DNA of 64,000 nt. Origin: Microbacterium sp. LWO12-1.2. GTDB taxonomy: Bacteria; Actinomycetota; Actinomycetes; Actinomycetales; Microbacteriaceae. Under the pieces are notes generated by a model that ran no database searches, was not told the DNA's origin, and saw nothing but the letters and a program-made list of their open reading frames with translations. The position numbers were made by a program, and so were the translations under genes. Shown here one piece after another: positions 1 to 8,093 of this stretch (position 1 is the stretch's first letter; each line of letters opens with the position of its first letter). The stretch spans positions 2,728,001-2,792,000 of the forward strand of contig NZ_JBEGII010000001.1 in the NCBI RefSeq assembly GCF_040675875.1, given 5' to 3'.

Positions 1-935
1 TCGAAGCCGCGGCATCCGCCGGGCTCCTCGAACCACTCGACGAGCGGCTCGATGTCGACGCGCTGGATCTGCTGCCCGGTCCCGACAAGTACATGACGGT
101 CGACGACCACCGCTACGGCGTGATCTTCGAGGCTGCCAACTACGGCCTGTTCTACAACGCGGATCTCATCCCGAACCCGCCGACCACATTCGACGAGTTC
201 GTGCAGGTCGCCACCTCTACGACCTCCGGTGACGTCTATGGCCTGGCGTTCCGTCAGACGCAGGCCGAGGAGGCCGGGGTGTGGCAGGACATCTTCAACT
301 ATGTCTACGGATTCGGAGGCGAGTGGTCTGACGGCGAGAAGCTCACGCTGAACTCACCAAAGGTAGTCGCCGGCCTGGAGGCGTTCCAGCAGCTCTACGA
401 CGCCAACGTGATCCCCAAGGGCGCTGATGCCGCCACGTTCCGGAAGATGTTCGCGCAGGGCAAGGTCGGCATGGAGCTCAACAACGGCGGGTACGCGACC
501 GCGACCGTCAACGCGAACCCGGATCTCAACTTCGACGTCGTCCGCATCCCGTTTCCCGTGGAGAAGCAAGGAGCACTCCTTGCCCCGATCGTCATCAACG
601 GCAACAGCGCACACAAGGATGCGGCGATGACGTTCATCAACTGGCTCCTCGAGCCAGAGCAGCAGCAGCAACTGCAGAGCGTCCTCGGCGCGAGCAGCGT
701 CGCAACGGTGACTGAGCGCAGCGCTGAGAGCCTGGCGGAGGCCCCGTACCTAGCCGTGCTCGATGAACTCACCGAGACCGGCGTCCCGCAGGTCGTGCTG
801 GGGTTCGGCGCGGAGACTCCGGACATCCGCCGGATCGTGGTGACCGAGGTGCTCGCCGCGCTTCAGGGCACGCAGGACATGAAGACCGCGATGGATAAAG
901 CCCAGGAGCAGGCGACAGCCCTCGTCGGCGGCTGA
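1..935 (+). CDS. Sugar ABC transporter substrate-binding protein (5' truncated)
   Basis: The reading frame is open from base 3 and runs off the left edge, so the signal peptide and N-terminal lobe are missing. The visible part resembles the C-terminal two thirds of a family 1 (MalE-type) extracellular solute-binding protein: a YGVIFEA stretch, an N-P-P-T-TFDEF hinge-side helix motif and a W-DIFNYVY segment. It would capture a sugar or oligosaccharide at the outer membrane face and pass it to the two permeases encoded directly downstream. A perfect 14-bp inverted repeat follows the stop codon. No ATPase is encoded nearby, which is usual for this family in actinobacteria, where a shared MsiK-type ATPase serves several importers. 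The substrate cannot be read from the sequence; the dehydratase downstream suggests a sugar or sugar acid. Confidence 0.85.
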   Translation, partial: EAAASAGLLEPLDERLDVDALDLLPGPDKYMTVDDHRYGVIFEAANYGLFYNADLIPNPPTTFDEFVQVATSTTSGDVYGLAFRQTQAEEAGVWQDIFNYVYGFGGEWSDGEKLTLNSPKVVAGLEAFQQLYDANVIPKGADAATFRKMFAQGKVGMELNNGGYATATVNANPDLNFDVVRIPFPVEKQGALLAPIVINGNSAHKDAAMTFINWLLEPEQQQQLQSVLGASSVATVTERSAESLAEAPYLAVLDELTETGVPQVVLGFGAETPDIRRIVVTEVLAALQGTQDMKTAMDKAQEQATALVGG

Positions 936-939
936 CCGC

Positions 940-973
940 GATGGTGGCGCGCCTCGCACGGCGCGCCACCATC
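940..973 (+). promoter_or_regulatory. Intercistronic hairpin after binding-protein gene
   Basis: Perfect 14-bp inverted repeat (arms 940-953 and 960-973, 6-base loop TCGCAC) lying between the binding-protein stop and the permease start. There is no T-tract. Hairpins at this position in importer operons commonly protect the upstream message or partly terminate, giving more binding protein than permease. It also overlaps the ATG at 941, which argues against that ATG as the permease start. Confidence 0.7.
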
Positions 974-1009
974 ATCCGCACACCCGAACCCTTCGAGAGT
1001 GAGAACGAA

Positions 1010-1930
1010 ATGAGCCAGGGGATCGCTCACAGACGCCGTCGTCGGCGCAGCCCGCTCGGCAGTCGGTGGACGCCGTACATCTTCCTTGCGCCGGCTGCGG
1101 CGTACATCATCCTGTTCCAGCTGGTTCCGTTGGTGCAGGAGATCTATCTGAGCTTCACCAAGACGAGCCTCCTCAACCCGTCCCACAGCGTGTGGGTGGG
1201 ATTCGACAACTACGTCGCCGCCTTCCAGAGCGACACCTTCCAGCAGACGCTCCTGGTGACACTGGTGTACGTCGTGGTGTGCGTGCTCGGCAGCGTCGGC
1301 ATCGGGCTGCTGGTCGCCCTGTTGCTGAACTCCCGCTTCCCCGGGCGCGGTATCGCCCGGGCATTGGTGACGATCCCCTGGGCGGCCCCCGGTATTGCGA
1401 TCGCCCTCATCGCGGTGTGGATGCTCAACGCGCAGTACGGCGTTCTGACACGCCTCTTGACGTCGTGGGGTATCGATGTCGGAGACAGCGGGGTTCTGAA
1501 CAACCCCGACCTGGCGCTCCCGGCGATCCTGATCACCACGATCTGGCAGCTGTTTCCCTTCACCGCGGTGGTGCTGCTCTCCGCCCTGCAGTCGGTACCG
1601 GAGGAACTCGTCGAGGCCGCACACATGGACGGCGCGAATCGATGGTGGAGCTTCCGAGTGGTGACCTGGCCGGTGATCAAGCCGACGGTCGGGCTCATCG
1701 CCGTGCTCATGGCCATCTGGTCGATCCGTCGTTTCGAACTGATCTGGTTGATGACCAGGGGTGGTCCTCTCGGGTCCACGCGCACTCTCGTGATCGATCT
1801 GTACTCCCAAGCCTTCGATTCGAAACAGCTCGGTATGGCCGCCGCGATCGGAATGGTTGGGATCGTCATCTCGCTCATCATCGTCGTCGGTGCGCGACTG
1901 ATCACCACCGCTGCGGAGAGGAACTCATGA
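1010..1930 (+). CDS. Sugar ABC transporter permease, MalF type
   Basis: 306-residue integral membrane protein with a basic N-terminus (a run of arginines, residues 8-13) followed by about six hydrophobic segments. The cytoplasmic EAA loop reads EAAHMDGANRWWSFRVV, which docks to the ATPase. It pairs with the next gene to form the membrane channel of a CUT1-type sugar importer. I chose the ATG at 1010 because it has a purine-rich ribosome site (GAGAGTGAGAACG) and because the upstream in-frame ATG at 941 sits inside the intercistronic hairpin. Its stop overlaps the start of the next permease by 4 bases (ATGA). Confidence 0.9.
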   Translation: MSQGIAHRRRRRRSPLGSRWTPYIFLAPAAAYIILFQLVPLVQEIYLSFTKTSLLNPSHSVWVGFDNYVAAFQSDTFQQTLLVTLVYVVVCVLGSVGIGLLVALLLNSRFPGRGIARALVTIPWAAPGIAIALIAVWMLNAQYGVLTRLLTSWGIDVGDSGVLNNPDLALPAILITTIWQLFPFTAVVLLSALQSVPEELVEAAHMDGANRWWSFRVVTWPVIKPTVGLIAVLMAIWSIRRFELIWLMTRGGPLGSTRTLVIDLYSQAFDSKQLGMAAAIGMVGIVISLIIVVGARLITTAAERNS

Positions 1931-2760
1931 AAACCCGTGCCCGTTTCGGCGTCACGTTCCGGATGCTTGCCGTCCTGGTCGTCCTCGGCGTGGTGGCCTT
2001 CCCGCTCTACTGGATGTTCGTCACGGCGCTGACCGGCGATGAAGCCCTCTTCAGCGGAACACCGCAGTTCCTCCCTGACCTTTCGCGCATCGGCGTGTTC
2101 GCCGATGCGCTCGCACAGGGCGACGTGCTGCGCTGGCTGCTGAACAGCTTCATCGTCGCGACCGGCACCATGGTCGTCGCGATCGCCTTCGGCATCCCAC
2201 TGGCCTACGCGCTCTCCCGTTTCAGCTTCGCGGGGAAGTTCCTCGTCGCACTGGCACTCTTCTTCACGCAGATGCTGCCGGAGGCGCTGCTCGTCGTTCC
2301 ACTCTTCGCGATCTTCCGCGAGACCGGCCTTCTCAACTCACTGCTGGGATTGATCCTCGCCGATGCGGCGTTCGTGCTGCCGGTCGTCGCACTCATCTTG
2401 ATGGGGGCGTTCAACGGCATCCCTCGCGAGGTCGATGAGGCGGCTCGAGTGGACGGCGCTCGCCCTGCCGGTGTGCTGTTCAGGATTCTCGTCCCGTTGA
2501 TCACCCCCGCGATCGCAGCGGGCGCGGTCATCGCGTTCTTCACCGCCTGGAACGAGTACGTCTTCGCGGTGACGTTCATCTACGACAAGGAGCTTCAGCC
2601 GGCATCCGTCGGCGTCGCCGGCTACATCGGCGAACAGGACACGTCCATTCAGACCATCATGGCGGTCGCGCTGATCTTCACGCTTCCTGCCGTCGCGTTC
2701 TACCTGTTCGCGCAGAAGTACGTCGTCGCCGGCATGACCGCCGGCGCTGTCAAGGGATAA
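1927..2760 (+). CDS. Sugar ABC transporter permease, MalG type
   Basis: 277-residue second channel subunit with six predicted hydrophobic segments. The EAA loop is EAARVDGARPAGVLFRILVP, typical of CUT1 carbohydrate permeases. Translation is coupled to the upstream permease through an ATGA overlap (1927-1930). It should assemble with that permease, the binding protein encoded before it and an ATPase encoded elsewhere. The enolase-superfamily gene follows after 14 bases, so transport and catabolism of the same substrate are probably co-transcribed. Confidence 0.9.
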   Translation: MKTRARFGVTFRMLAVLVVLGVVAFPLYWMFVTALTGDEALFSGTPQFLPDLSRIGVFADALAQGDVLRWLLNSFIVATGTMVVAIAFGIPLAYALSRFSFAGKFLVALALFFTQMLPEALLVVPLFAIFRETGLLNSLLGLILADAAFVLPVVALILMGAFNGIPREVDEAARVDGARPAGVLFRILVPLITPAIAAGAVIAFFTAWNEYVFAVTFIYDKELQPASVGVAGYIGEQDTSIQTIMAVALIFTLPAVAFYLFAQKYVVAGMTAGAVKG

Positions 2761-2774
2761 GGAATCACACTTCC

Positions 2775-3953
2775 ATGAAGATCACGCATCTCGATGCGCT
2801 CACCGTCGACTTCTACCGCACGAACCTCATCATCGTGCGCCTGCATACCGACGAGGGACTGGTAGGGATCGCGGAAGCCACCCTCGAAGGGCAGGAGCTC
2901 GCCGTTCAAGGGGCGATCGCGATCCTCGGCGAAGCTGTGAAGGGTAAAGATCCGACACGTATCTCGCAGACGATCTACGAGCTTCAGCGCAACGCCTATT
3001 GGCGCGGTGGCCCTGTGACGATGACTGCGCTCAGCGCTCTCGAGATGGCGATGTGGGATGTCACTGCCAGGTCGTTGGGCGTTCCGGTCTATGCCCTTCT
3101 CGGCGGTCAGACCCGTGACCGGGTGCGCGCATACGCCAACGGGTGGTACTCGGGCGCCGTCACGCCGGAGGACTTCGCCGAGGCAGCGCTGCGAACGCTG
3201 GAGACAGGGTTCCGCGGCCTCAAATGGGACCCATTCGAAGCCGCCGATCTGACAGTCTCGGATCGCGACCTCGACCGGATGCTCGAGCCGGTGGCTGCGG
3301 TGCGGGAAGCTGTCGGCGATGACATCGAACTCTTCATCGAAGGACACGGACGGTTCGACGTACCTTCGGCGATCAAGGTGGCGCGCAGGATCGAGAGGTT
3401 CAACCCTGTGTTCTTCGAGGAACCGTGCCCGCCGGACGGGATCGATGCGTTGATGGAGATCCGTTCGAAGTCCCCCGTGCCGATCGCGGCAGGGGAACGC
3501 TGGTTCGGTCGCCGGGAGTTCGTCCCCGTGCTCGCACGCCAGGCGGTGGACTTCATCCAGCCTGATGTGACGCACGCGGGCGGCCTTCTCGAACTGAGCT
3601 TCATCTCCACCCTCGCCGCGACGTACTACGTGCCGTTCGCACCGCACAACCCGAGCGGTCCCTTGAGCACAGCAGCGACCCTGCAGCTGGGCGCAACGCT
3701 CCCGAACTTCCGCTACCTCGAGATCATGGCGACGGACGTCCCCTGGCGGACGGAGATCTCGAACGAGCGTGTGACACTCACCGACGAAGGCGACATCATG
3801 ATCCCCGATGGTGCGGGCTTCGGCATCGAGCTGAACCTGGAGGCGATCGCCGAGCACCCCTACACCCCGCATCCGATGAGGATCTTCGACGACGCCGTCG
3901 CCGATATCCGCCCCGACGATGCGCGCTCCTATTTCGTGAAGCCGGGCGAGTAG
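2775..3953 (+). CDS. Mandelate racemase/muconate lactonizing enzyme family dehydratase (galactonate dehydratase-like)
   Basis: 392-residue enolase-superfamily enzyme, N-terminal capping domain then (beta/alpha)7-beta barrel. Candidate metal ligands are the acidic residue in IEGHGRF, the second Glu in FFEEP and the Glu in AGERWFGRREF. The HNPSGPLS stretch near residue 290 carries the His used by the galactonate/gluconate dehydratase group, and a Lys lies in GLKWDPF. These features fit the D-galactonate dehydratase-like subgroup, which removes water from an aldonate to give a 2-keto-3-deoxy sugar acid. The exact substrate is not readable. Position 14 bases after the permease suggests it acts on the imported sugar or its oxidised form. 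A D-mannonate or L-arabinonate type activity remains possible. Confidence 0.8.
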   Translation: MKITHLDALTVDFYRTNLIIVRLHTDEGLVGIAEATLEGQELAVQGAIAILGEAVKGKDPTRISQTIYELQRNAYWRGGPVTMTALSALEMAMWDVTARSLGVPVYALLGGQTRDRVRAYANGWYSGAVTPEDFAEAALRTLETGFRGLKWDPFEAADLTVSDRDLDRMLEPVAAVREAVGDDIELFIEGHGRFDVPSAIKVARRIERFNPVFFEEPCPPDGIDALMEIRSKSPVPIAAGERWFGRREFVPVLARQAVDFIQPDVTHAGGLLELSFISTLAATYYVPFAPHNPSGPLSTAATLQLGATLPNFRYLEIMATDVPWRTEISNERVTLTDEGDIMIPDGAGFGIELNLEAIAEHPYTPHPMRIFDDAVADIRPDDARSYFVKPGE

Positions 3954-3979
3954 CCTCGCAGCCGTGCCACTCTGGTGAC

Positions 3980-4825
3980 ATGCGCATCGCTCTCACTGGT
4001 TCATCCGGCAAGCTCGGCAGCGTCGTCGCTCGGGAACTCCGCGCCAACGGCTACGAGGTCATCGGCATGGATGTCGCTGGCACCCGCGGCCCCGATTTCG
4101 TGCAGGTCGACCTCACCGATTACGGCCAGGTCATCGACGCTTTCACGGCCGTGGGCGACCGGCATGACGGCATCGACGCCGTCGTGCATCTGGGGGCGAT
4201 CCCGGCCCCCGGCATCCGCAGCGACGTCGCGACCTTCCACAACAACATGCCCGCCACGTTCAACGTGTTCTGGGCCGCGGTGCGGCTCGGCATCCGCCGT
4301 ATCGTCTACGCCTCCAGCGAGACCGTGCTCGGCCTGCCGTTCGACGTGCCGCCGCCCTACGTCCCGGTCGACGAGGACTACCCCGCACGCCCTGAGTCGG
4401 TGTACTCGCTCGTGAAGACGCTCGAGGAGCAGCTGGCGAGCGAGCTGGTGCGCTGGCATCCCGACGTGTCGATCACGGCCCTGCGGTTCTCGAACGTCAT
4501 GAACCCCGAGGACTACGCCGAGTTCCCGGAGTTCGACGCCGACGCCCTGCGCCGCAAGTGGAACCTCTGGGGCTACATCGACGCCCGCGACGGCGCGCAG
4601 GCCGTGCAGCGTGCGCTCGAGGTCGCCGCCCCGGGGTTCGACCGGTTCATCATCGCGGCCGCCGACACCGTGATGTCGCGTCCGAACGCGGAACTGCTCG
4701 CCGAGGTCTTCCCCGACGTGCCGCTGACGCGCGAGGTCGGGCCGAACGAGACCCTGCTGTCGATCGACAGGGCGCGCCGCGTGCTGGGGTTCGCCCCGCA
4801 GCATTCGTGGCGCGACCACGTCTGA
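3980..4825 (+). CDS. NAD(P)-dependent epimerase/dehydratase (extended SDR)
   Basis: 281-residue extended short-chain dehydrogenase. A glycine-rich Rossmann motif GSSGKLG lies near residue 8, followed by the ASSE catalytic Ser strand and a YSLVK Tyr-x-x-x-Lys pair. The family includes UDP-sugar epimerases and uronate dehydrogenase. Because it follows a sugar-acid dehydratase by 26 bases, a free-sugar or uronate dehydrogenase role is plausible: oxidising the imported sugar to a lactone that the dehydratase could then use after opening. That coupling is inference. The ribosome site upstream is weak, so the start is less sure than the frame. Confidence 0.8.
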   Translation: MRIALTGSSGKLGSVVARELRANGYEVIGMDVAGTRGPDFVQVDLTDYGQVIDAFTAVGDRHDGIDAVVHLGAIPAPGIRSDVATFHNNMPATFNVFWAAVRLGIRRIVYASSETVLGLPFDVPPPYVPVDEDYPARPESVYSLVKTLEEQLASELVRWHPDVSITALRFSNVMNPEDYAEFPEFDADALRRKWNLWGYIDARDGAQAVQRALEVAAPGFDRFIIAAADTVMSRPNAELLAEVFPDVPLTREVGPNETLLSIDRARRVLGFAPQHSWRDHV

Positions 4826-4909
4826 CCGCGCCCCTTCCCTCACGGGACCACGGTTTTCTCCCGGTCACACGGCCCACCGCCGCGCAACCCGCAGCGCTAC
4901 CGTGGAGCC

Positions 4910-5347
4910 ATGCGCTCGACTCCGCGCCCGCCGCGCACCATCCGATTCGGCCTGATCGGCATCGCAGCCTTCACTCTGCTCTCGGCACTGGCCGGGATGG
5001 TGGGCCTGACCGTCGGTGGCGGGATGGGACTCCCGCTCGAGTGGATCGAGGGGAGCATCTTCAGCTCGTACTTCTGGCCCGGCGTGATCCTCGGCGTCGT
5101 GGTCGGCGGAGTGCAGGCGCTCGCGCTCATCGCCCAGTCCCGCGGCTACCGCGTCGCCTGGGGCGTGCACGCCGCCGCGGGTCTGACGATGATGATCTGG
5201 ATCTTCGTGGAGATCGCGATCATGCTCGTGTGGTCGCCTCTGCACGGCATCTACTTCGTCAGCGGGCTGGTCCAGACGATCCTCGCGGTGCTCGCCCTCG
5301 GCGCCTGGCCCCGGCCGTTCCTGTCCAGGAACCCGCCGACGGCGTGA
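4910..5347 (+). CDS. Small integral membrane protein of unknown function
   Basis: 145-residue protein with four hydrophobic stretches (about residues 12-34, 50-75, 82-105 and 112-132), a short basic N-terminus and a proline-rich end. I do not recognise a named family. The layout is that of a four-helix membrane protein with short loops and no soluble domain. A GGAG sits only a few bases before the ATG, so the message may have a very short leader. It is 10 bases upstream of the ClbS/DfsB-like gene and probably co-transcribed with it. Confidence 0.65.
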   Translation: MRSTPRPPRTIRFGLIGIAAFTLLSALAGMVGLTVGGGMGLPLEWIEGSIFSSYFWPGVILGVVVGGVQALALIAQSRGYRVAWGVHAAAGLTMMIWIFVEIAIMLVWSPLHGIYFVSGLVQTILAVLALGAWPRPFLSRNPPTA

Positions 5348-5357
5348 GGCCACGACG

Positions 5358-5861
5358 ATGACGATCCCCACCTCCCAGGCCGAGCTGCGCGATGCCATCG
5401 TCACCGAGTTCGCACGGCTGGATGCCGACCTCGACCGCGTACCTCCGGCATCCGCACGCGAATCGGTGCTGCCCGGCCACGCGAAGGGCACGACCATGAG
5501 TCCGGCCGACCTGGTCGCGTACCTGGTGGGCTGGGGCGAGCAGGTGCTGACCTGGCAGGAGCGCCGCGCTGCCGGTCTGCCGGACGAGTTCCCCGCCGCT
5601 GGGCATTCCTGGGGCGATCTCGGCTCGCTCGCGCAGCAGTTCTACCGGGAGCACGAGGACGAATCGTGGGAGCACCTGCGCGCCCGGCTCACCGATGCGA
5701 AGGACCGCATCCTCGCGCTCGTCGACACCCGGTCCGACACCGAACTCTACGGATCGCCCTGGTACCGCACCTGGACGATGGGGCGGATGATCTCCCTCAA
5801 CACCTCGTCGCCGTATCGGAACGCACGTGCCCGCATCCGGCGCTGGCTGCGCACGCTCTGA
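5358..5861 (+). CDS. ClbS/DfsB family four-helix bundle protein
   Basis: 167-residue protein with the C-terminal signature YGSPWYRTWTMGRMI followed by NTSSPYRNARARIRRW, typical of the ClbS/DfsB (DUF1706) family. The family belongs to the DinB-like four-helix bundles. ClbS itself protects against the genotoxin colibactin, but most members have no proven function, so no specific reaction should be assumed. It follows the small membrane gene by 10 bases and ends before a strong bidirectional terminator. Confidence 0.85.
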   Translation: MTIPTSQAELRDAIVTEFARLDADLDRVPPASARESVLPGHAKGTTMSPADLVAYLVGWGEQVLTWQERRAAGLPDEFPAAGHSWGDLGSLAQQFYREHEDESWEHLRARLTDAKDRILALVDTRSDTELYGSPWYRTWTMGRMISLNTSSPYRNARARIRRWLRTL

Positions 5862-5890
5862 GCACGGCGACGTCTGGCCCGACCGCCCCG

Positions 5891-5948
5891 TTCCGGCGGC
5901 AGAAAGGCACCCCTGTTCCTCGACAGGGGTGCCTTTCTGCGACCGGAA
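5891..5948. terminator. Bidirectional terminator between convergent genes
   Basis: Perfect 17-bp stem (5899-5915 with 5924-5940) around an 8-base loop, extended outward by TTCCGG/CCGGAA (5891-5896 with 5943-5948) across a 2-base internal loop. The stem carries AAAGG/CCTTT near its base. It lies between the plus-strand ClbS-like gene and the minus-strand permease gene and can serve both. Confidence 0.85.
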
Positions 5949-5982
5949 TGACCGGGCGCCCGTAGCACTGACCGGGCGGTAG

Positions 5983-7020
5983 CTACTCCTTCTTACGGGT
6001 CACCACGCGCTGCAGCAGCACGAAGATCAACAGGATGCCGCCGGTGATGATGGTGGTCATCTCAGGAGGGATGCCGCCGTCGCGCGTGATGAGCACGGTC
6101 ATGAGACCGAGCACGAGCGCTCCGACGACCGAGCCGAGCACGTATCCGTACGCTCCGGTGAGCACCGTGCCACCGATGACCGCGGCGGCGATCGCGTCGA
6201 GCTCCCACCCGATTCCGGTGATGTTCTGCGCCGTCCCGAGCCTGGCAGTGTAGAGCACGGCGGCGAGTCCGGCGAGCGAGCCGCTGATCACGTAGACGAG
6301 GACCTTGGTGCGCGGCACGGGGAGGCCCATCAGCAGCGCGGAGTTCTCGGATCCACCGATCGCGTAGACCGTGCGCCCTGTGCGTGTGCGGTGCAGCACG
6401 AAGAAGGCGACGAGCACGACGACGATCGCGATCATCACCGCCGGGGTGATGACGAGGTCGTTCACCTTCGGTCCGTCGATGATCTTGATCTTCTCGGCGA
6501 TCAGGCGGATCGGCGAGTCCGCAGGGAGCTGCTCCGGCTTGGTGCTCAGCAGCGATGCGAGGCCGCGTCCCAGGAACATCATGGCGAGAGTCGCGATGAA
6601 CGGCTGCACGTTGAAGTACCGGATCAGCACACCCGAGACGAGTCCGAAGAGCCCTCCGATGACGATCATGAGCACGATGACGATGAGCGGATGCCACCCG
6701 GCGTTCGAGAGCATGACCCCCGCCACGGACGAGACCGCGATGACGGAGCCGACCGACAGGTCGATACCGCCGGTGAGGATGACGAACGTGAGCGCGACCG
6801 CGAGCACGATGAGGTGCGCGTTGTTGATGAGCAGGTTCGACAGGGTGCTCGCCTGCACGATCTTCCCGTAGGCGACCTCGCCGTAGACGATCATGCCGAC
6901 GAAGATGATCACCGAGGCGATGGTCGGGACGACCGACGGGTTCGCCCTCAGCTGTCGACGGACACGGTCGACGAAGCTCGTACGGACGCTCTGGACTGGT
7001 GCTGCTGCGATGACGCTCAT
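5983..7020 (-). CDS. yjfF: Galactofuranose/arabinose-type ABC transporter permease YjfF
   Basis: 345-residue permease of the CUT2 (ribose/galactose) type. About eight to ten hydrophobic segments are visible, with the family signature LTGGIDLSVGSV in the N-terminal third and AAAVIGGTVLTGAYG near the C-terminus. The start ATG at 7020 overlaps the upstream permease stop by 4 bases. Together with the other permease it forms the channel of a YtfQRT-YjfF-like importer, which in Escherichia coli carries galactofuranose and whose relatives carry arabinose. Here the flanking arabinan-active enzymes favour L-arabinose or a furanose sugar. It is the last gene of its operon, ending before the bidirectional terminator. 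Confidence 0.88.
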   Translation of the reverse strand: MSVIAAAPVQSVRTSFVDRVRRQLRANPSVVPTIASVIIFVGMIVYGEVAYGKIVQASTLSNLLINNAHLIVLAVALTFVILTGGIDLSVGSVIAVSSVAGVMLSNAGWHPLIVIVLMIVIGGLFGLVSGVLIRYFNVQPFIATLAMMFLGRGLASLLSTKPEQLPADSPIRLIAEKIKIIDGPKVNDLVITPAVMIAIVVVLVAFFVLHRTRTGRTVYAIGGSENSALLMGLPVPRTKVLVYVISGSLAGLAAVLYTARLGTAQNITGIGWELDAIAAAVIGGTVLTGAYGYVLGSVVGALVLGLMTVLITRDGGIPPEMTTIITGGILLIFVLLQRVVTRKKE

Positions 7021-8093
7021 GCTGCAGCCTCCTTCACGATCTCGACTCGCGGAGAGGGCGTCTGCGCCTTCTTGCGACGTTGGAACCAGCTGCGCACCCG
7101 CTCGGACTGCAGCAGGCAGATGGCGACGATCACGATCGCCTTGAATGCCGGGGTGGCCGAGGACGAGACGCCGAGGAACAGCACGGTCTTGTCGAGCGTC
7201 GCGATCAGGAGCGCACCGACGAAGGCGCCGCTGAGCGAGAACTTGCCACCGGCGAGCGAGGCGCCGCCGATGACCACGGCGAGAATCGCGTCCAGCTCGA
7301 GCTGGTAGCCGGTGCGGGAGATGTCGACGGTCATGACGCTGCCGACCGACATCACCCCGGCGATACCCGCGAGGATGCCGCTGAGCACGTACGTCGTCAG
7401 CAGGAGCCCCTTCGGCTTGATGCCGGCCATCCGGCTCGCCTTCGGGTTGATGCCGATCGCTTCGATCATGAGCCCGAGGGCGCTGCGACGCACCACCCAC
7501 GCGACGAGCAGCACGATCACCACGGCGAGGATGAACACCACGGGGATGCCGATCACGAAGCCGTTCGCGATCCAGCGGAACGGGTCGCTCGACGCCGCCG
7601 TGTTCTGGCCGCCGGTGATGACCTTGGCGATACCTCGCCCCGCGAGCATCAGCACGAGCGTCGCGATGAAGGGTTGGAGTCCGACGTAGGCGACGAGGAT
7701 GCCGTTCACCGCGCCGAGGATGGCCGTGACGAGCAGCGCGAGGCCGACCGCCGCGAGGGCGACGCCGACCGAGCCGGAATCGTTCGCCGCGGCGAGGAAC
7801 TCCATCGACACGGCTCCGGCGACGGCCATCAGCGAGCCGACCGAGAGATCGATGCCGCCGGTCGCGATCACGAGCGACATGCCGATCGCGATCATCATGA
7901 TGGGTGCCGCCTGGCGGAGGATGTCGACCAGGTTGCCGACGAGGTTGCCGTTGTTCGGGTTGATCGAGATCGCCAGGTAGGTCGGGTCCTTGAGGACGTT
8001 CAGTGCGAGCAACGCGACGATCGCGACGATCCCCCAGAAGAACGGCTTGCGGATCAGGTCGCGCCACACGGACGCACGAGCGGATGCGCTCAT
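7017..8093 (-). CDS. ytfT: Galactofuranose/arabinose-type ABC transporter permease YtfT
   Basis: 358-residue CUT2 permease with the ATGGIDLSVGSLMAV signature near residue 70 and VVIGGASLAGGKFS near residue 275. It overlaps the ATPase gene before it and the YjfF-type permease after it by 4 bases each, so production of the two channel subunits and the ATPase is tightly linked. It differs enough from YjfF to be a separate paralogue, as expected for a heterodimeric channel. The C-terminus is charged and cytoplasmic. Confidence 0.88.
   Translation of the reverse strand: MSASARASVWRDLIRKPFFWGIVAIVALLALNVLKDPTYLAISINPNNGNLVGNLVDILRQAAPIMMIAIGMSLVIATGGIDLSVGSLMAVAGAVSMEFLAAANDSGSVGVALAAVGLALLVTAILGAVNGILVAYVGLQPFIATLVLMLAGRGIAKVITGGQNTAASSDPFRWIANGFVIGIPVVFILAVVIVLLVAWVVRRSALGLMIEAIGINPKASRMAGIKPKGLLLTTYVLSGILAGIAGVMSVGSVMTVDISRTGYQLELDAILAVVIGGASLAGGKFSLSGAFVGALLIATLDKTVLFLGVSSSATPAFKAIVIVAICLLQSERVRSWFQRRKKAQTPSPRVEIVKEAAA

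Noticed and set aside
941..1009. Extended N-terminus for the first permease starting at ATG 941
   Set aside because: The ATG lies inside a perfect inverted repeat, the added residues look like translated hairpin, and the ATG at 1010 has a ribosome site and a normal permease N-terminus.
5358..5861. Colibactin self-resistance and hence a genotoxin cluster
   Set aside because: The ClbS/DfsB family is widespread without genotoxin genes, and no biosynthetic genes lie nearby.
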